NCBI GenBank assembly: GCA_047611425.1
Contig: JBLFWJ010000068.1
Location: 1-16,342 of the forward strand
Direction: 5' to 3'
DNA from: JBLFWJ01 sp047611425
GTDB taxonomy: Bacteria; Bacteroidota; Bacteroidia; UBA10329
Length of the DNA: 16,342 bases
Numbering within the stretch: the stretch's first letter is position 1; every line of letters starts with the position of its first letter. A program made the translations under genes and the position numbers. The notes under the pieces were generated by a model. The model worked only from the letters and a program-made list of their open reading frames with translations. It was not told where the DNA came from and ran no database searches. Positions 1-6,504 of the stretch are shown here, one piece after another.

Positions 1-530
1 GTATCCGAATGGAAATAGGCTCCATGCTTTCTGCAAACGGAGGATATCTGACCGAGATCGGTCAAATTGCCAATCTCATTATTACCATGCATCAAACTGA
101 CCAACGTTTTTTTGTCATTGGCTGCCAACAACTCTTCCAAATGATCCACGTTGATATGGCCATTCTCGGTAATATTTACCAAGTTTAATTCTACTCCGCC
201 TTCCGCCTCACTTTCAGCAGTGTGCAGCACTGCATGATGCTCGAGTGCACTTGTGATAATTCGGGTCACTCCAAGATCCCGAACTGCACAGCAAATGGCC
301 ATGTTATCAGCTTCGGTTCCACCTGAAGTGAAAAATATTTCGGCTGGAGATGCATTCAATGTATCGGCTACTTGACGCCTAGAAGTTTCAATCCTCGCCT
401 TGGCTTTACGGCCAAAACCATGTGAACTTGACGGATTGCCATAACAATCGCGTAGCACTTCTGTCATTGCCTCAATCACCTCAGGATCTATCTGAGTGGT
501 AGCGGCATTATCAAGGTAAACACTTTTCAT
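1..530 (-). CDS. Cysteine desulfurase (NifS/IscS family), N-terminal 176 residues, cut by window edge
   Basis: PLP enzyme that takes sulfur from L-cysteine as an enzyme persulfide, releasing alanine and feeding Fe-S clusters and other thio-cofactors in the cytoplasm. Reading the minus strand from the ATG at 528-530 gives an unbroken frame to the window edge. Visible family marks are YLDNAATT (residues 5-12), GNPSSSHGFG (31-40), the cofactor loop SGGTEADN (69-76), EHHAV with the ring-stacking His98, GNNEIGN (149-155) and HSD (174-176), where the conserved Asp contacts the PLP pyridine nitrogen. The PLP lysine and mobile-loop cysteine lie beyond the edge, so the IscS-like and SufS-like types cannot be told apart by the active-site loop, though the N-terminus looks NifS/IscS-like. 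It lies 75 bp downstream of glmM on the same strand, with its own promoter-like sequence in the gap. No isc or suf partner gene is visible. Confidence 0.93.
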   Translation of the reverse strand, partial: MKSVYLDNAATTQIDPEVIEAMTEVLRDCYGNPSSSHGFGRKAKARIETSRRQVADTLNASPAEIFFTSGGTEADNMAICCAVRDLGVTRIITSALEHHAVLHTAESEAEGGVELNLVNITENGHINVDHLEELLAANDKKTLVSLMHGNNEIGNLTDLGQISSVCRKHGAYFHSD

Positions 531-550
531 TTCGCTCGGTCATATTCCAA

Positions 551-564
551 TTTGCAGGTGCAAA
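551..564. promoter_or_regulatory. Palindrome overlapping the desulfurase -7 box (possible operator)
   Basis: TTTGCA-GG-TGCAAA is a perfect 6-bp inverted repeat with a 2-bp centre. It overlaps the predicted -7 element and start site of the cysteine desulfurase promoter. That position would suit a repressor, but no regulator can be named and chance is not excluded. Confidence 0.3.
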
Positions 565-588
565 GGTCAATAATTCTTTAGAAATCAA
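561..588 (-). promoter_or_regulatory. Predicted promoter of the cysteine desulfurase gene
   Basis: On the minus strand a TTG (586-588, in a T-rich run) is followed after 17 bp by GACCTTTG (561-568). This is one mismatch from the Bacteroidota -7 consensus TAnnTTTG, with -33 spacing inside the usual range. Transcription would begin near 554, giving a leader of about 25 nt. The gene may also be read through from glmM. Confidence 0.5.
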
Positions 589-605
589 AAAAGGTCATCG
601 GATGA

Positions 606-2000
606 TTACATCTCGCGCATCAATTCCTTGATGTCGTCTATGATCTTTTGAGCCAAGTTATCGGCAGTACTACTATTCTGGCTTTCACTATAAATGCGGA
701 TGATAGGTTCGGTATTCGACTTCCTCAAATGCACCCATTCTTTGTCAAACTCAATCTTGACTCCATCAATTGTATTGATGGGTTGGTTGGAATATTTCTG
801 CTCCATTTTGGTCAGAATTCCATCAACATCTGTCTCGGGTGTTAATGAAATTTTGTTTTTGCTGATGTGGTAATTCGGATACGATGCACGAAGCATTGAA
901 ACCGTTTTTCCAGACTTGGCTAATTGAGTCAAGAACATGGCGATTCCTACTAGTGCATCTCTGCCGTAATGAAGTTCAGGAAGAATGACTCCCCCATTTC
1001 CTTCACCCCCGATAACGGCTCCCGAATCTTTCATCATTTCAACCACGTTCACCTCTCCAACTGCAGAAGCAGAATACGTTTGACCATGTCCCTCCGTCAC
1101 ATCTCTTAACGCCCGCGTTGATGACAGATTTGAAACTGTTGCCCCTTTTCTATAGGATAGAACATGATCAGCTGCTGCAACCAACGTGTATTCTTCACCG
1201 AACATCTCGCCATCCTCGCAAACCATGCAAAGTCGATCTACATCAGGATCTACAACAAACCCAACATCCGCCCCTGACTTCTTAATGTGTTCAGATATTT
1301 CGGTCAAGTTCTCTGGCAGTGGTTCTGGATTATGAGGAAATTCCCCGTTTGGCTCACAGAACAATTTGGTGATTTGTGTTACACCAAGATCTTTCAGAAG
1401 TCTTGGTAAAACAATACCACCAGTGCTATTCACACAATCGAGAACCACATGTGGATCAAGCTTTTTAATTGCCTCCACATCAACCATATCCAATTCAAGA
1501 ATCTTGTCAATGTGCATTTGAATGTGATCATTTGGCTCAATCTCTTTTCCAAGAGAATCCACGTCAGCGAAATCAAATGCCTCTGCTTCAGCAAGTCTTA
1601 GGATTTCCTCCCCTTCTACCCCATTCAAAAATTCACCTTTTTCATTTAGCAATTTGAGCGCATTCCACTGCTTTGGGTTATGACTAGCAGTGAGGATTAT
1701 TCCGCCATCAGCTTTCTCAAATGTCACGGCCATTTCAACAGTTGGGGTGGTTGATAACCCAGTATCCATCACATCAATTCCAAGACCAATCAACGTTCCA
1801 TTAACGAGCTGATTTACCATGCTTCCAGAGATACGCGCGTCTCTTCCAACCACAACAAATGGTCGCTTCTTTCCGCTCTTTTCTTTGATGAAGGTTCCGT
1901 AAGCCGCGGCATACTTCACAACATCTAACGGGCTAAGTCCTTCACCCACTTTTCCTCCAATGGTTCCTCGTATTCCTGAGATTGATCTAATTAGTGTCAT
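606..2000 (-). CDS. glmM: Phosphoglucosamine mutase
   Basis: Interconverts glucosamine-6-phosphate and glucosamine-1-phosphate, the step before UDP-GlcNAc synthesis for peptidoglycan and lipopolysaccharide. The 464-residue protein has full family length and all four domain signatures: the phosphoserine loop TASHNP (104-109, phosphorylated Ser106), the metal-binding DPDVDR (251-256), the sugar-recognition loop GEGNGG (332-337) and the phosphate-binding RKSNTEP (426-432). The N-terminus (SISGIRGTIGG, 6-16) is the form usual in Bacteroidota GlmM. Phosphomannomutase/phosphoglucomutase relatives share the fold, so specificity is assigned by overall resemblance. The start ATG at 1998-2000 lies about 20 bp from a perfect TAnnTTTG box on the same strand. 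Probably housekeeping and cytoplasmic; the cysteine desulfurase follows on the same strand. Confidence 0.92.
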   Translation of the reverse strand: MTLIRSISGIRGTIGGKVGEGLSPLDVVKYAAAYGTFIKEKSGKKRPFVVVGRDARISGSMVNQLVNGTLIGLGIDVMDTGLSTTPTVEMAVTFEKADGGIILTASHNPKQWNALKLLNEKGEFLNGVEGEEILRLAEAEAFDFADVDSLGKEIEPNDHIQMHIDKILELDMVDVEAIKKLDPHVVLDCVNSTGGIVLPRLLKDLGVTQITKLFCEPNGEFPHNPEPLPENLTEISEHIKKSGADVGFVVDPDVDRLCMVCEDGEMFGEEYTLVAAADHVLSYRKGATVSNLSSTRALRDVTEGHGQTYSASAVGEVNVVEMMKDSGAVIGGEGNGGVILPELHYGRDALVGIAMFLTQLAKSGKTVSMLRASYPNYHISKNKISLTPETDVDGILTKMEQKYSNQPINTIDGVKIEFDKEWVHLRKSNTEPIIRIYSESQNSSTADNLAQKIIDDIKELMREM

Positions 2001-2020
2001 ACCCTATTTTAAAATGCGTA

Positions 2021-2028
2021 CAAAGGTA
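2021..2028 (-). promoter_or_regulatory. -7 box of the glmM promoter
   Basis: The minus strand reads TACCTTTG, a perfect match to the Bacteroidota -7 consensus TAnnTTTG. The nearest upstream TTG (2054-2056) is 25 bp away, slightly longer than usual. The leader to the glmM ATG would be only about 10-15 nt. Confidence 0.55.
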
Positions 2029-2032
2029 GCTG

Positions 2033-2048
2033 TTAACGAACCTTAACG
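2033..2048. repeat. Tandem TTAACG hexamers in the glmM promoter spacer
   Basis: TTAACG occurs at 2033-2038 and again at 2043-2048. The 10-bp period puts both copies on the same face of the helix. They lie upstream of the glmM -7 box, where a regulator could bind. No known binding site is recognised. Confidence 0.3.
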
Positions 2049-2085
2049 CTTTTCAAAAACGCATACTAAACCAAGGTAAACCGCG

Positions 2086-2093
2086 TATTTTTG
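2086..2093 (+). promoter_or_regulatory. Predicted -7 box for the seven-gene operon
   Basis: TATTTTTG followed by C matches TAnnTTTG(C). Transcription would start near 2100, leaving a leader of about 75 nt before the TPR gene. No TTG is found at the expected -33 distance, so the call rests on the -7 element and its position. Confidence 0.45.
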
Positions 2094-2100
2094 CACAATC

Positions 2101-2146
2101 CTTGTTGACAATATCATAGGCCTTCAACAAGCGATTTGCAGATATT
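2101..2146 (+). promoter_or_regulatory. Possible structured (pseudoknot) leader
   Basis: CTTGTTGA (2101-2108) is perfectly complementary to TCAACAAG (2124-2131), an 8-bp stem with a 15-nt loop starting about where transcription should begin. Within that loop AATATC (2110-2115) is complementary to GATATT (2141-2146) outside the stem, which would form an H-type pseudoknot. No known riboswitch is recognised. The inverted repeat could instead be a DNA operator. Confidence 0.35.
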
Positions 2147-2161
2147 TTACGTACCCTTAGC

Positions 2162-2169
2162 AAAAGGAG
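2162..2169 (+). promoter_or_regulatory. Strong Shine-Dalgarno of the TPR gene
   Basis: AAAAGGAG ends 6 nt before the ATG at 2176 and fixes that start. A site this strong is unusual here; most other genes in the window have none. CCTT at 2155-2158 could pair with AAGG at 2164-2167 and partly cover it. Confidence 0.7.
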
Positions 2170-2175
2170 TAAGAC

Positions 2176-3561
2176 ATGGATGAAGGGCTGGATGCCAACG
2201 GGTTTAACAAGTGTTTACAGCGTTTTGAGCAAATGCTCACACTTGATACCGAGTATTATTTTGATGTTGATGATTTAGAGGATTTGGTTGAGCATTTTAT
2301 GATCATGGCCGAATTTGACAAGGCTGATCGTGCAATTGAATTGGCTAAGCATCAGCATCCTGGTTACGCTTCATTCGATAAAAAACAAGCCGAATTACTT
2401 ACACTGAGTGGACAGTTTGATAGAGCGATTAAGCTCCTTTCAAAACTGGAAAACTTGGACCCGAATAACCCGGAAATTCAGGTTTCGATGGGTACGGCTT
2501 TGAGCCGAAAAGGCGATCACACCAAAGCACTTGAGTACTTATTAACTGCATTGAAGAAAACTTCGGATCCAACCGAAGTTCGAATGATGATCGCTTTTGA
2601 ATACTTGAGTTTATCTCAAGCCGACAAAGGTTTGGAGCAATTGAAGATTGCGTTGGAAGACAATCCAATGCGAAGTGCCTTGGTGAACGAAACCGCCTTT
2701 TTCTTCGATCGTATGGAGGCACCAGATGAAGCCATTAAGTTCTTTACAGATCATTCTGACAAGCATCCTTATTGCATTTCTGCATGGTTCAATTTGGGCA
2801 TGTTTCAAATGCGAATCAATGAGTATGAAAATGCAATTGTGTCCCTTGGGTACTGTAATGCAATTGATCCTGAGGATCATCTAACTGCGGAACATTTGGC
2901 CAACAGCTACTTGCAATTAGACAACATCCCAAAGGCCAAAGAGTACTTTTTGGAGGCTATTGAACTAGAGCCAGAATACGAAGACAGCTTACTCGGTTTG
3001 AGTGAATGCTACGAGTTGGAAGAGGATTTCGAGAATTGTGAGAAGACCTGTAAAAAGGTACTTGAGCTGGATCCAGAAAACTCCGATGCTTGGTATAGAC
3101 TGGGATCGGTAAAGTTCCGTCAGGAAAAATTTGTCGAGAGTGTAGATCTTCTTAAGCGTTCAATCGAATGTGACCCAGATATGCCATCCGCATGGGCATT
3201 ATTAGGTGAAAATTTGATGATTCTAGAACAAGTTGACGAAGCATTGGCAGCATACGACAAGGCTGTTGAGATCGACCCACAAGACTTTCAAGTGTGGTTG
3301 ACCAAAGCTATTTCAACGTTTCACAGATTACAAGAAGACGAAGGAATTGCCGTGATGATGGAGGGAATTAAACACATTCCTGATTCACCTGAATTGAATT
3401 TTGGTATGTCTGCACTGATGTTAATCAGTGGAAGAGAGCAGGAAGGACTCACATATTTGCAACGCGGTTTGGACCTAGATCGAGAAAAGCATATTCTTCT
3501 CTTTCAAGTTTTCCCAGAAGCCGCTTACAACCCTCAGGTTGTAGACCTTATTGATAGTTGA
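2176..3561 (+). CDS. Tetratricopeptide repeat protein (about 11 TPRs)
   Basis: A 461-residue protein made almost entirely of 34-residue helix-turn-helix TPR units from about residue 55 to 440, with typical closing patterns such as A-x-x-x-x-x-A-I-E-L-x-P. Such solenoids act as protein-binding scaffolds. The binding partner cannot be read from sequence. There is no signal peptide, membrane segment or catalytic domain, so it is probably cytoplasmic; the composition is acidic. The start is supported by a strong Shine-Dalgarno. It is first in a tightly spaced operon, 36 bp ahead of the phosphosulfolactate-synthase homologue. From memory, flavobacterial genomes often carry a similar TPR gene near DUF368 and aroE genes, suggesting a conserved but uncharacterised partnership. 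Confidence 0.88.
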   Translation: MDEGLDANGFNKCLQRFEQMLTLDTEYYFDVDDLEDLVEHFMIMAEFDKADRAIELAKHQHPGYASFDKKQAELLTLSGQFDRAIKLLSKLENLDPNNPEIQVSMGTALSRKGDHTKALEYLLTALKKTSDPTEVRMMIAFEYLSLSQADKGLEQLKIALEDNPMRSALVNETAFFFDRMEAPDEAIKFFTDHSDKHPYCISAWFNLGMFQMRINEYENAIVSLGYCNAIDPEDHLTAEHLANSYLQLDNIPKAKEYFLEAIELEPEYEDSLLGLSECYELEEDFENCEKTCKKVLELDPENSDAWYRLGSVKFRQEKFVESVDLLKRSIECDPDMPSAWALLGENLMILEQVDEALAAYDKAVEIDPQDFQVWLTKAISTFHRLQEDEGIAVMMEGIKHIPDSPELNFGMSALMLISGREQEGLTYLQRGLDLDREKHILLFQVFPEAAYNPQVVDLIDS

Positions 3562-3579
3562 AAAACAACCGCTAATTTC

Positions 3580-3592
3580 GCTGGCTACCAGC
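3580..3592 (+). other. Short hairpin just before the comA-like start codon
   Basis: GCTGG-CTA-CCAGC is a perfect 5-bp stem with a 3-nt loop ending 5 nt before the ATG at 3598. No T-run follows, so it is not an intrinsic terminator. It might affect translation initiation or transcript processing at the widest gap in this half of the operon. Confidence 0.3.
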
Positions 3593-3597
3593 CTCCA

Positions 3598-4389
3598 ATG
3601 AATTTTACATTAAGTCATATTCCTGAGCGCACCGCACGCCCACGTACATCAGGTGTAACAATGGTTATGGACAAAGGATTGTCCATCCGCGGAGCTGAAG
3701 ATCTTATCTCTTCAGCAGATTATTTGGTCGACATTGTCAAACTTGGATTTGGCACTGCATACCTTACTAAGAACCTAAAAGAGAAGATTGATCTGTACCA
3801 CAGTGCAGGCATTAAAGTTTACCTCGGTGGAACACTGTTTGAGGCATTCTTAATCAGAGGTCAAGAAGAAGATTATTTCCGATTGATGGACAAACTCGGT
3901 CTGCAAATGGCTGAGGTTTCTGATGGATCCATCGAATTGCCACATGACCGTAAATGTGAGCTGATCACACGTATGTCTAAGAACTGGACAATCATGTCAG
4001 AAGTTGGTTCGAAAGAAGCGGGAATCATCATTCATCCGAACAAGTGGAAGAGTATGATGGCGGCTGAATTAGAGGCTGGATCTTGGAAAGTGATCGCGGA
4101 GGCGAGGGAAAGTGGAAACGTTGGAATTTACAGACCAAACGGATCGGCTCACGAGGCTTTAGTTGGGAAGATTTTGGATAAAGTTCCTGCTGATAGCATT
4201 CTTTGGGAGGCACCGATTAAAGCACAACAAGTTTGGTTCATCGAGTTACTCGGGCCAAACGTCAATCTTGGAAATATCTCTCCGACAGATATTATCCCAC
4301 TAGAAACACTCCGACTAGGATTGAGAGGAGACACGTTCTTCAATTATCTTCCTAATGGGCAAGAATTAAAGCCAACCGTCAAATCATAA
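3598..4389 (+). CDS. Phosphosulfolactate synthase-like protein (ComA/HSA32 family)
   Basis: ComA adds sulfite to phosphoenolpyruvate to give (R)-2-phospho-3-sulfolactate, the first step of archaeal coenzyme M synthesis and of sulfolactate formation in some bacteria. The 263-residue TIM-barrel protein has typical family length. Visible motifs include RPRTSGVTMVMDKG (14-27), DIVKLGFGT (45-53), LGGTLFE (76-82), SEVGSKE (134-140) with Lys139 probably matching the proposed catalytic lysine of the archaeal enzyme, and the C-terminal LRLGLRGDTF (238-247). The plant homologue HSA32 is a heat-stress protein, so enzymatic activity is not guaranteed. No ComB phosphatase or ComC dehydrogenase gene is visible. 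In Bacteroidota the product could in principle lead to sulfopyruvate, cysteate and sulfonolipids (inference). The stop TAA overlaps the next gene's ATG by one base. Confidence 0.85.
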   Translation: MNFTLSHIPERTARPRTSGVTMVMDKGLSIRGAEDLISSADYLVDIVKLGFGTAYLTKNLKEKIDLYHSAGIKVYLGGTLFEAFLIRGQEEDYFRLMDKLGLQMAEVSDGSIELPHDRKCELITRMSKNWTIMSEVGSKEAGIIIHPNKWKSMMAAELEAGSWKVIAEARESGNVGIYRPNGSAHEALVGKILDKVPADSILWEAPIKAQQVWFIELLGPNVNLGNISPTDIIPLETLRLGLRGDTFFNYLPNGQELKPTVKS

Positions 4390-4706
4390 TGAATTCCATT
4401 ACCGTTAAGGAACTCAAGGCGAAACTAGACGCCAACGAGCCATTGCAATTGATTGATATCCGCGAAACTTGGGAATTAGAAGTAGCCGAAATTGGAGCAA
4501 TTCACATTCCAATGGGCGAAATTCTAGAACGTAGTAATGAGCTTAGAACGGATGTCCCGTGCGTCATTCATTGTAGAACTGGATCAAGATCAGGCAAGAT
4601 CATCAAGGTTTTGGAAATGCACAAAGGCATGACCAACCTTTATAATCTCGAAGGTGGGATCATTGCTTGGGCCCAAGAGATCGACTCGACTTTAGAACAG
4701 TATTAA
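4389..4706 (+). CDS. Single-domain rhodanese-like sulfurtransferase
   Basis: A small cytoplasmic protein of 105 residues, the usual size for a single rhodanese domain (GlpE/PspE type). The family moves sulfane sulfur through a cysteine persulfide. With thiosulfate as donor and cyanide or a thiol as acceptor it releases sulfite. The active-site loop is CRTGSRS (62-68) with nucleophile Cys62; LIDIRETWE (21-29) and the C-terminal LEGGIIAW (87-94) are classic rhodanese motifs. No signal peptide is present. It is coupled at both ends by TAATG overlaps, to the ComA-like gene before and the DUF368 gene after. Physiological donor and acceptor are unknown; the link to ComA through sulfite is an inference from gene order. 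Confidence 0.88.
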   Translation: MNSITVKELKAKLDANEPLQLIDIRETWELEVAEIGAIHIPMGEILERSNELRTDVPCVIHCRTGSRSGKIIKVLEMHKGMTNLYNLEGGIIAWAQEIDSTLEQY

Positions 4707-5710
4707 TGAGCGAAACCTCCAAGGAACCTCGATCAGGAATCGGGCATTTCTTCCTATTTCTAAAAGGATTGGCCATGGGAGCCGCAGACTTGGTACCAGG
4801 CGTTTCAGGTGGCACAGTCGCATTCATCACAGGAATTTATGAGGAGTTGATCCACACTATAAAATCCGTTGATCTTTCCGTATTCAAATCACTTTTCAAG
4901 GATGGAATTGCAAGTACTTGGAAAAAGCTGAATGGAACCTTTTTAGCCGTTCTATTTTCAGGAATATTTGTAAGTCTAGCCTCGTTATCGAAAGGAATAG
5001 CCTTCTTACTCGAAACGTATCCTCTGCAACTTTGGGGCTTCTTTTTCGGCTTAATCGTGGCTTCTTCAATCATTATCAGCAAGTTCATTAAGACTTGGGA
5101 CCTGAGAGCAATCTCCATGCTTGTAGGCGGAACTGCAATCGCATACTTCGTTACGATTATGGCGCCTTCTCAAATTCCTGATGGACACGTTTATACATTC
5201 TTGGCGGGGTCAGTGGCCATTTGCGCAATGATTCTTCCTGGAGTATCCGGTAGTTTTTTATTGGTGATGTTGGGTGCGTATGAGAAGATTTTAGGATCCA
5301 TGAGTGGAGTGATTGATGGACTAAAAGCCATGGACACAGCCATTATCATTGCCAACGGATCAACCTTGCTAGTCTTTGCCTTTGGATGCCTTCTCGGGTT
5401 ATTGGCTTTTTCAAGATTCCTCTCTTGGATGTTTAAAGTGGCCTACAGCATGACGATGGCATTTCTTACCGGTTTCATGATTGGTTCGCTAAACAAAGTT
5501 TGGCCATGGAAAGAAACCTTGGAGACCTACATCAAGCATCCAGGAGAAGAGAATGAGAAGATTATTCCGCTTGTTCAGCAAAATGTATTACCAGGAAACT
5601 TTACAGAGATAACAGGTGACCCAGCCCACATGGGAATGGTAATTACTATGGCAATAGTTGGATTCATCCTGATTATCGGAATGGAAAAGTTGGCTGCCAA
5701 AAATGCCTAA
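4706..5710 (+). CDS. popT: DUF368 membrane protein, polyprenyl-phosphate transporter (PopT)
   Basis: DUF368 proteins were identified as transporters of undecaprenyl phosphate (C55-P), returning the lipid carrier across the inner membrane for another round of cell-wall or glycan synthesis. The 334-residue protein has about eight to ten hydrophobic segments and the two-fold internal repeat of the family: PGVSGG (31-36, within GAADLVPGVSGGTVAF) and PGVSGS (179-184, after AICAMIL), expected to meet at the centre of the transporter. I chose the ATG at 4706, inside the rhodanese stop codon (TAATG), over an ATG at 4667: this removes a charged 13-residue extension and matches the coupled spacing of the neighbouring genes. 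It ends in another TAATG overlap with aroE. A mainly non-polar segment with few charges separates the two halves. Confidence 0.88.
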   Translation: MSETSKEPRSGIGHFFLFLKGLAMGAADLVPGVSGGTVAFITGIYEELIHTIKSVDLSVFKSLFKDGIASTWKKLNGTFLAVLFSGIFVSLASLSKGIAFLLETYPLQLWGFFFGLIVASSIIISKFIKTWDLRAISMLVGGTAIAYFVTIMAPSQIPDGHVYTFLAGSVAICAMILPGVSGSFLLVMLGAYEKILGSMSGVIDGLKAMDTAIIIANGSTLLVFAFGCLLGLLAFSRFLSWMFKVAYSMTMAFLTGFMIGSLNKVWPWKETLETYIKHPGEENEKIIPLVQQNVLPGNFTEITGDPAHMGMVITMAIVGFILIIGMEKLAAKNA

Positions 5711-6462
5711 TGAGTCGCTTTGGACTCATAGGACAATCCCTCAAGCATAGCTTTTCCAAACAGTACTTCACGGATTTCTTCGAGAAGGAAAACCTCCCTC
5801 ACTCCTACTCCAACTATGAAATGGAGAATCTTGAAGGATTGAGAGAACTGATTCAGCGAGAACAACTTTCTGGATTAAATGTGACCATTCCATTCAAGGA
5901 AGACGTCCTGAAAGTGTTGGATGAAATCGACCCGACTGCAAAGGAAATTGGAGCGGTTAACGTCATCAAAGTGGAGAACGGAAAACTGATAGGTTACAAC
6001 ACCGATCATATCGGATTTGAAAAGAGTCTCTTGGATTCGCTCGGCAATGACGGTGGGTCACTGAGCGGAGTCGAAGTGCCTCGAAAAGCCCTCGTCCTCG
6101 GAACAGGTGGTGCATCAAAAGCAATCATTTATTCCTTGAAGAATAATGGAATTGATTTGATTCAAGTTAGCCGGGCAACTTCTCAAACATCAATTACCTA
6201 CGAGGACTTGACCGAACAGTCAATTGTTAATCATCAGCTCATCATCAACTGTACCCCGCTTGGCACCTTCCCAAATGTTGAAGACAAACCGAAAATTCCT
6301 TATGCAGGAATCGGTTCCGACCACATTCTCTACAATCTGGTTTACAATCCTCCCGAAACGGCATTTCTAAAAGAAGGGAAAATTAGAGGTGCAACAATTC
6401 TAAATGGAGGCGAGATGTTGAGAATTCAAGCGGCAGAAAGTTGGAGGATTTGGAACAAGTAA
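5710..6462 (+). CDS. aroE: Shikimate dehydrogenase
   Basis: Reduces 3-dehydroshikimate to shikimate with NADPH in the pathway to chorismate and the aromatic amino acids. The 250-residue cytoplasmic enzyme shows the shikimate-binding SLKHSFS (10-16, two conserved serines), NVTIPFK (57-63) with catalytic Lys63, GYNTD (95-99) with catalytic Asp99, the dinucleotide-binding GTGGASKA (131-138), and a later NCTPLGTFP motif. The C-terminal NGGEML and AAESW motifs complete the substrate side. The length is slightly short for the family but intact. The start overlaps the popT stop by one base (TAATG), so translation is probably coupled. The classic AroE motifs argue against a YdiB or quinate paralogue. 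Confidence 0.94.
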   Translation: MSRFGLIGQSLKHSFSKQYFTDFFEKENLPHSYSNYEMENLEGLRELIQREQLSGLNVTIPFKEDVLKVLDEIDPTAKEIGAVNVIKVENGKLIGYNTDHIGFEKSLLDSLGNDGGSLSGVEVPRKALVLGTGGASKAIIYSLKNNGIDLIQVSRATSQTSITYEDLTEQSIVNHQLIINCTPLGTFPNVEDKPKIPYAGIGSDHILYNLVYNPPETAFLKEGKIRGATILNGGEMLRIQAAESWRIWNK

Positions 6463-6504
6463 TTGAACTCTCGGCTTATACCTTTACCCCATCAATCCCA
6501 TTCG

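Noticed and set aside
648..1657. Plus-strand open frames of 62-65 codons inside glmM
   Set aside because: They are antisense shadows of a well-conserved gene, without initiation signals or recognisable domains.
4667..4705. Upstream ATG extending the DUF368 protein by 13 residues
   Set aside because: The extension is charged, lies wholly inside the rhodanese gene and is not like DUF368 N-termini. The TAATG start at 4706 matches neighbouring junctions.
6463..6504. TTG start directly after the aroE stop for the AAA+ gene
   Set aside because: The 14 added residues lack conserved character. The ATG at 6505 gives the N-terminus expected from homologues.
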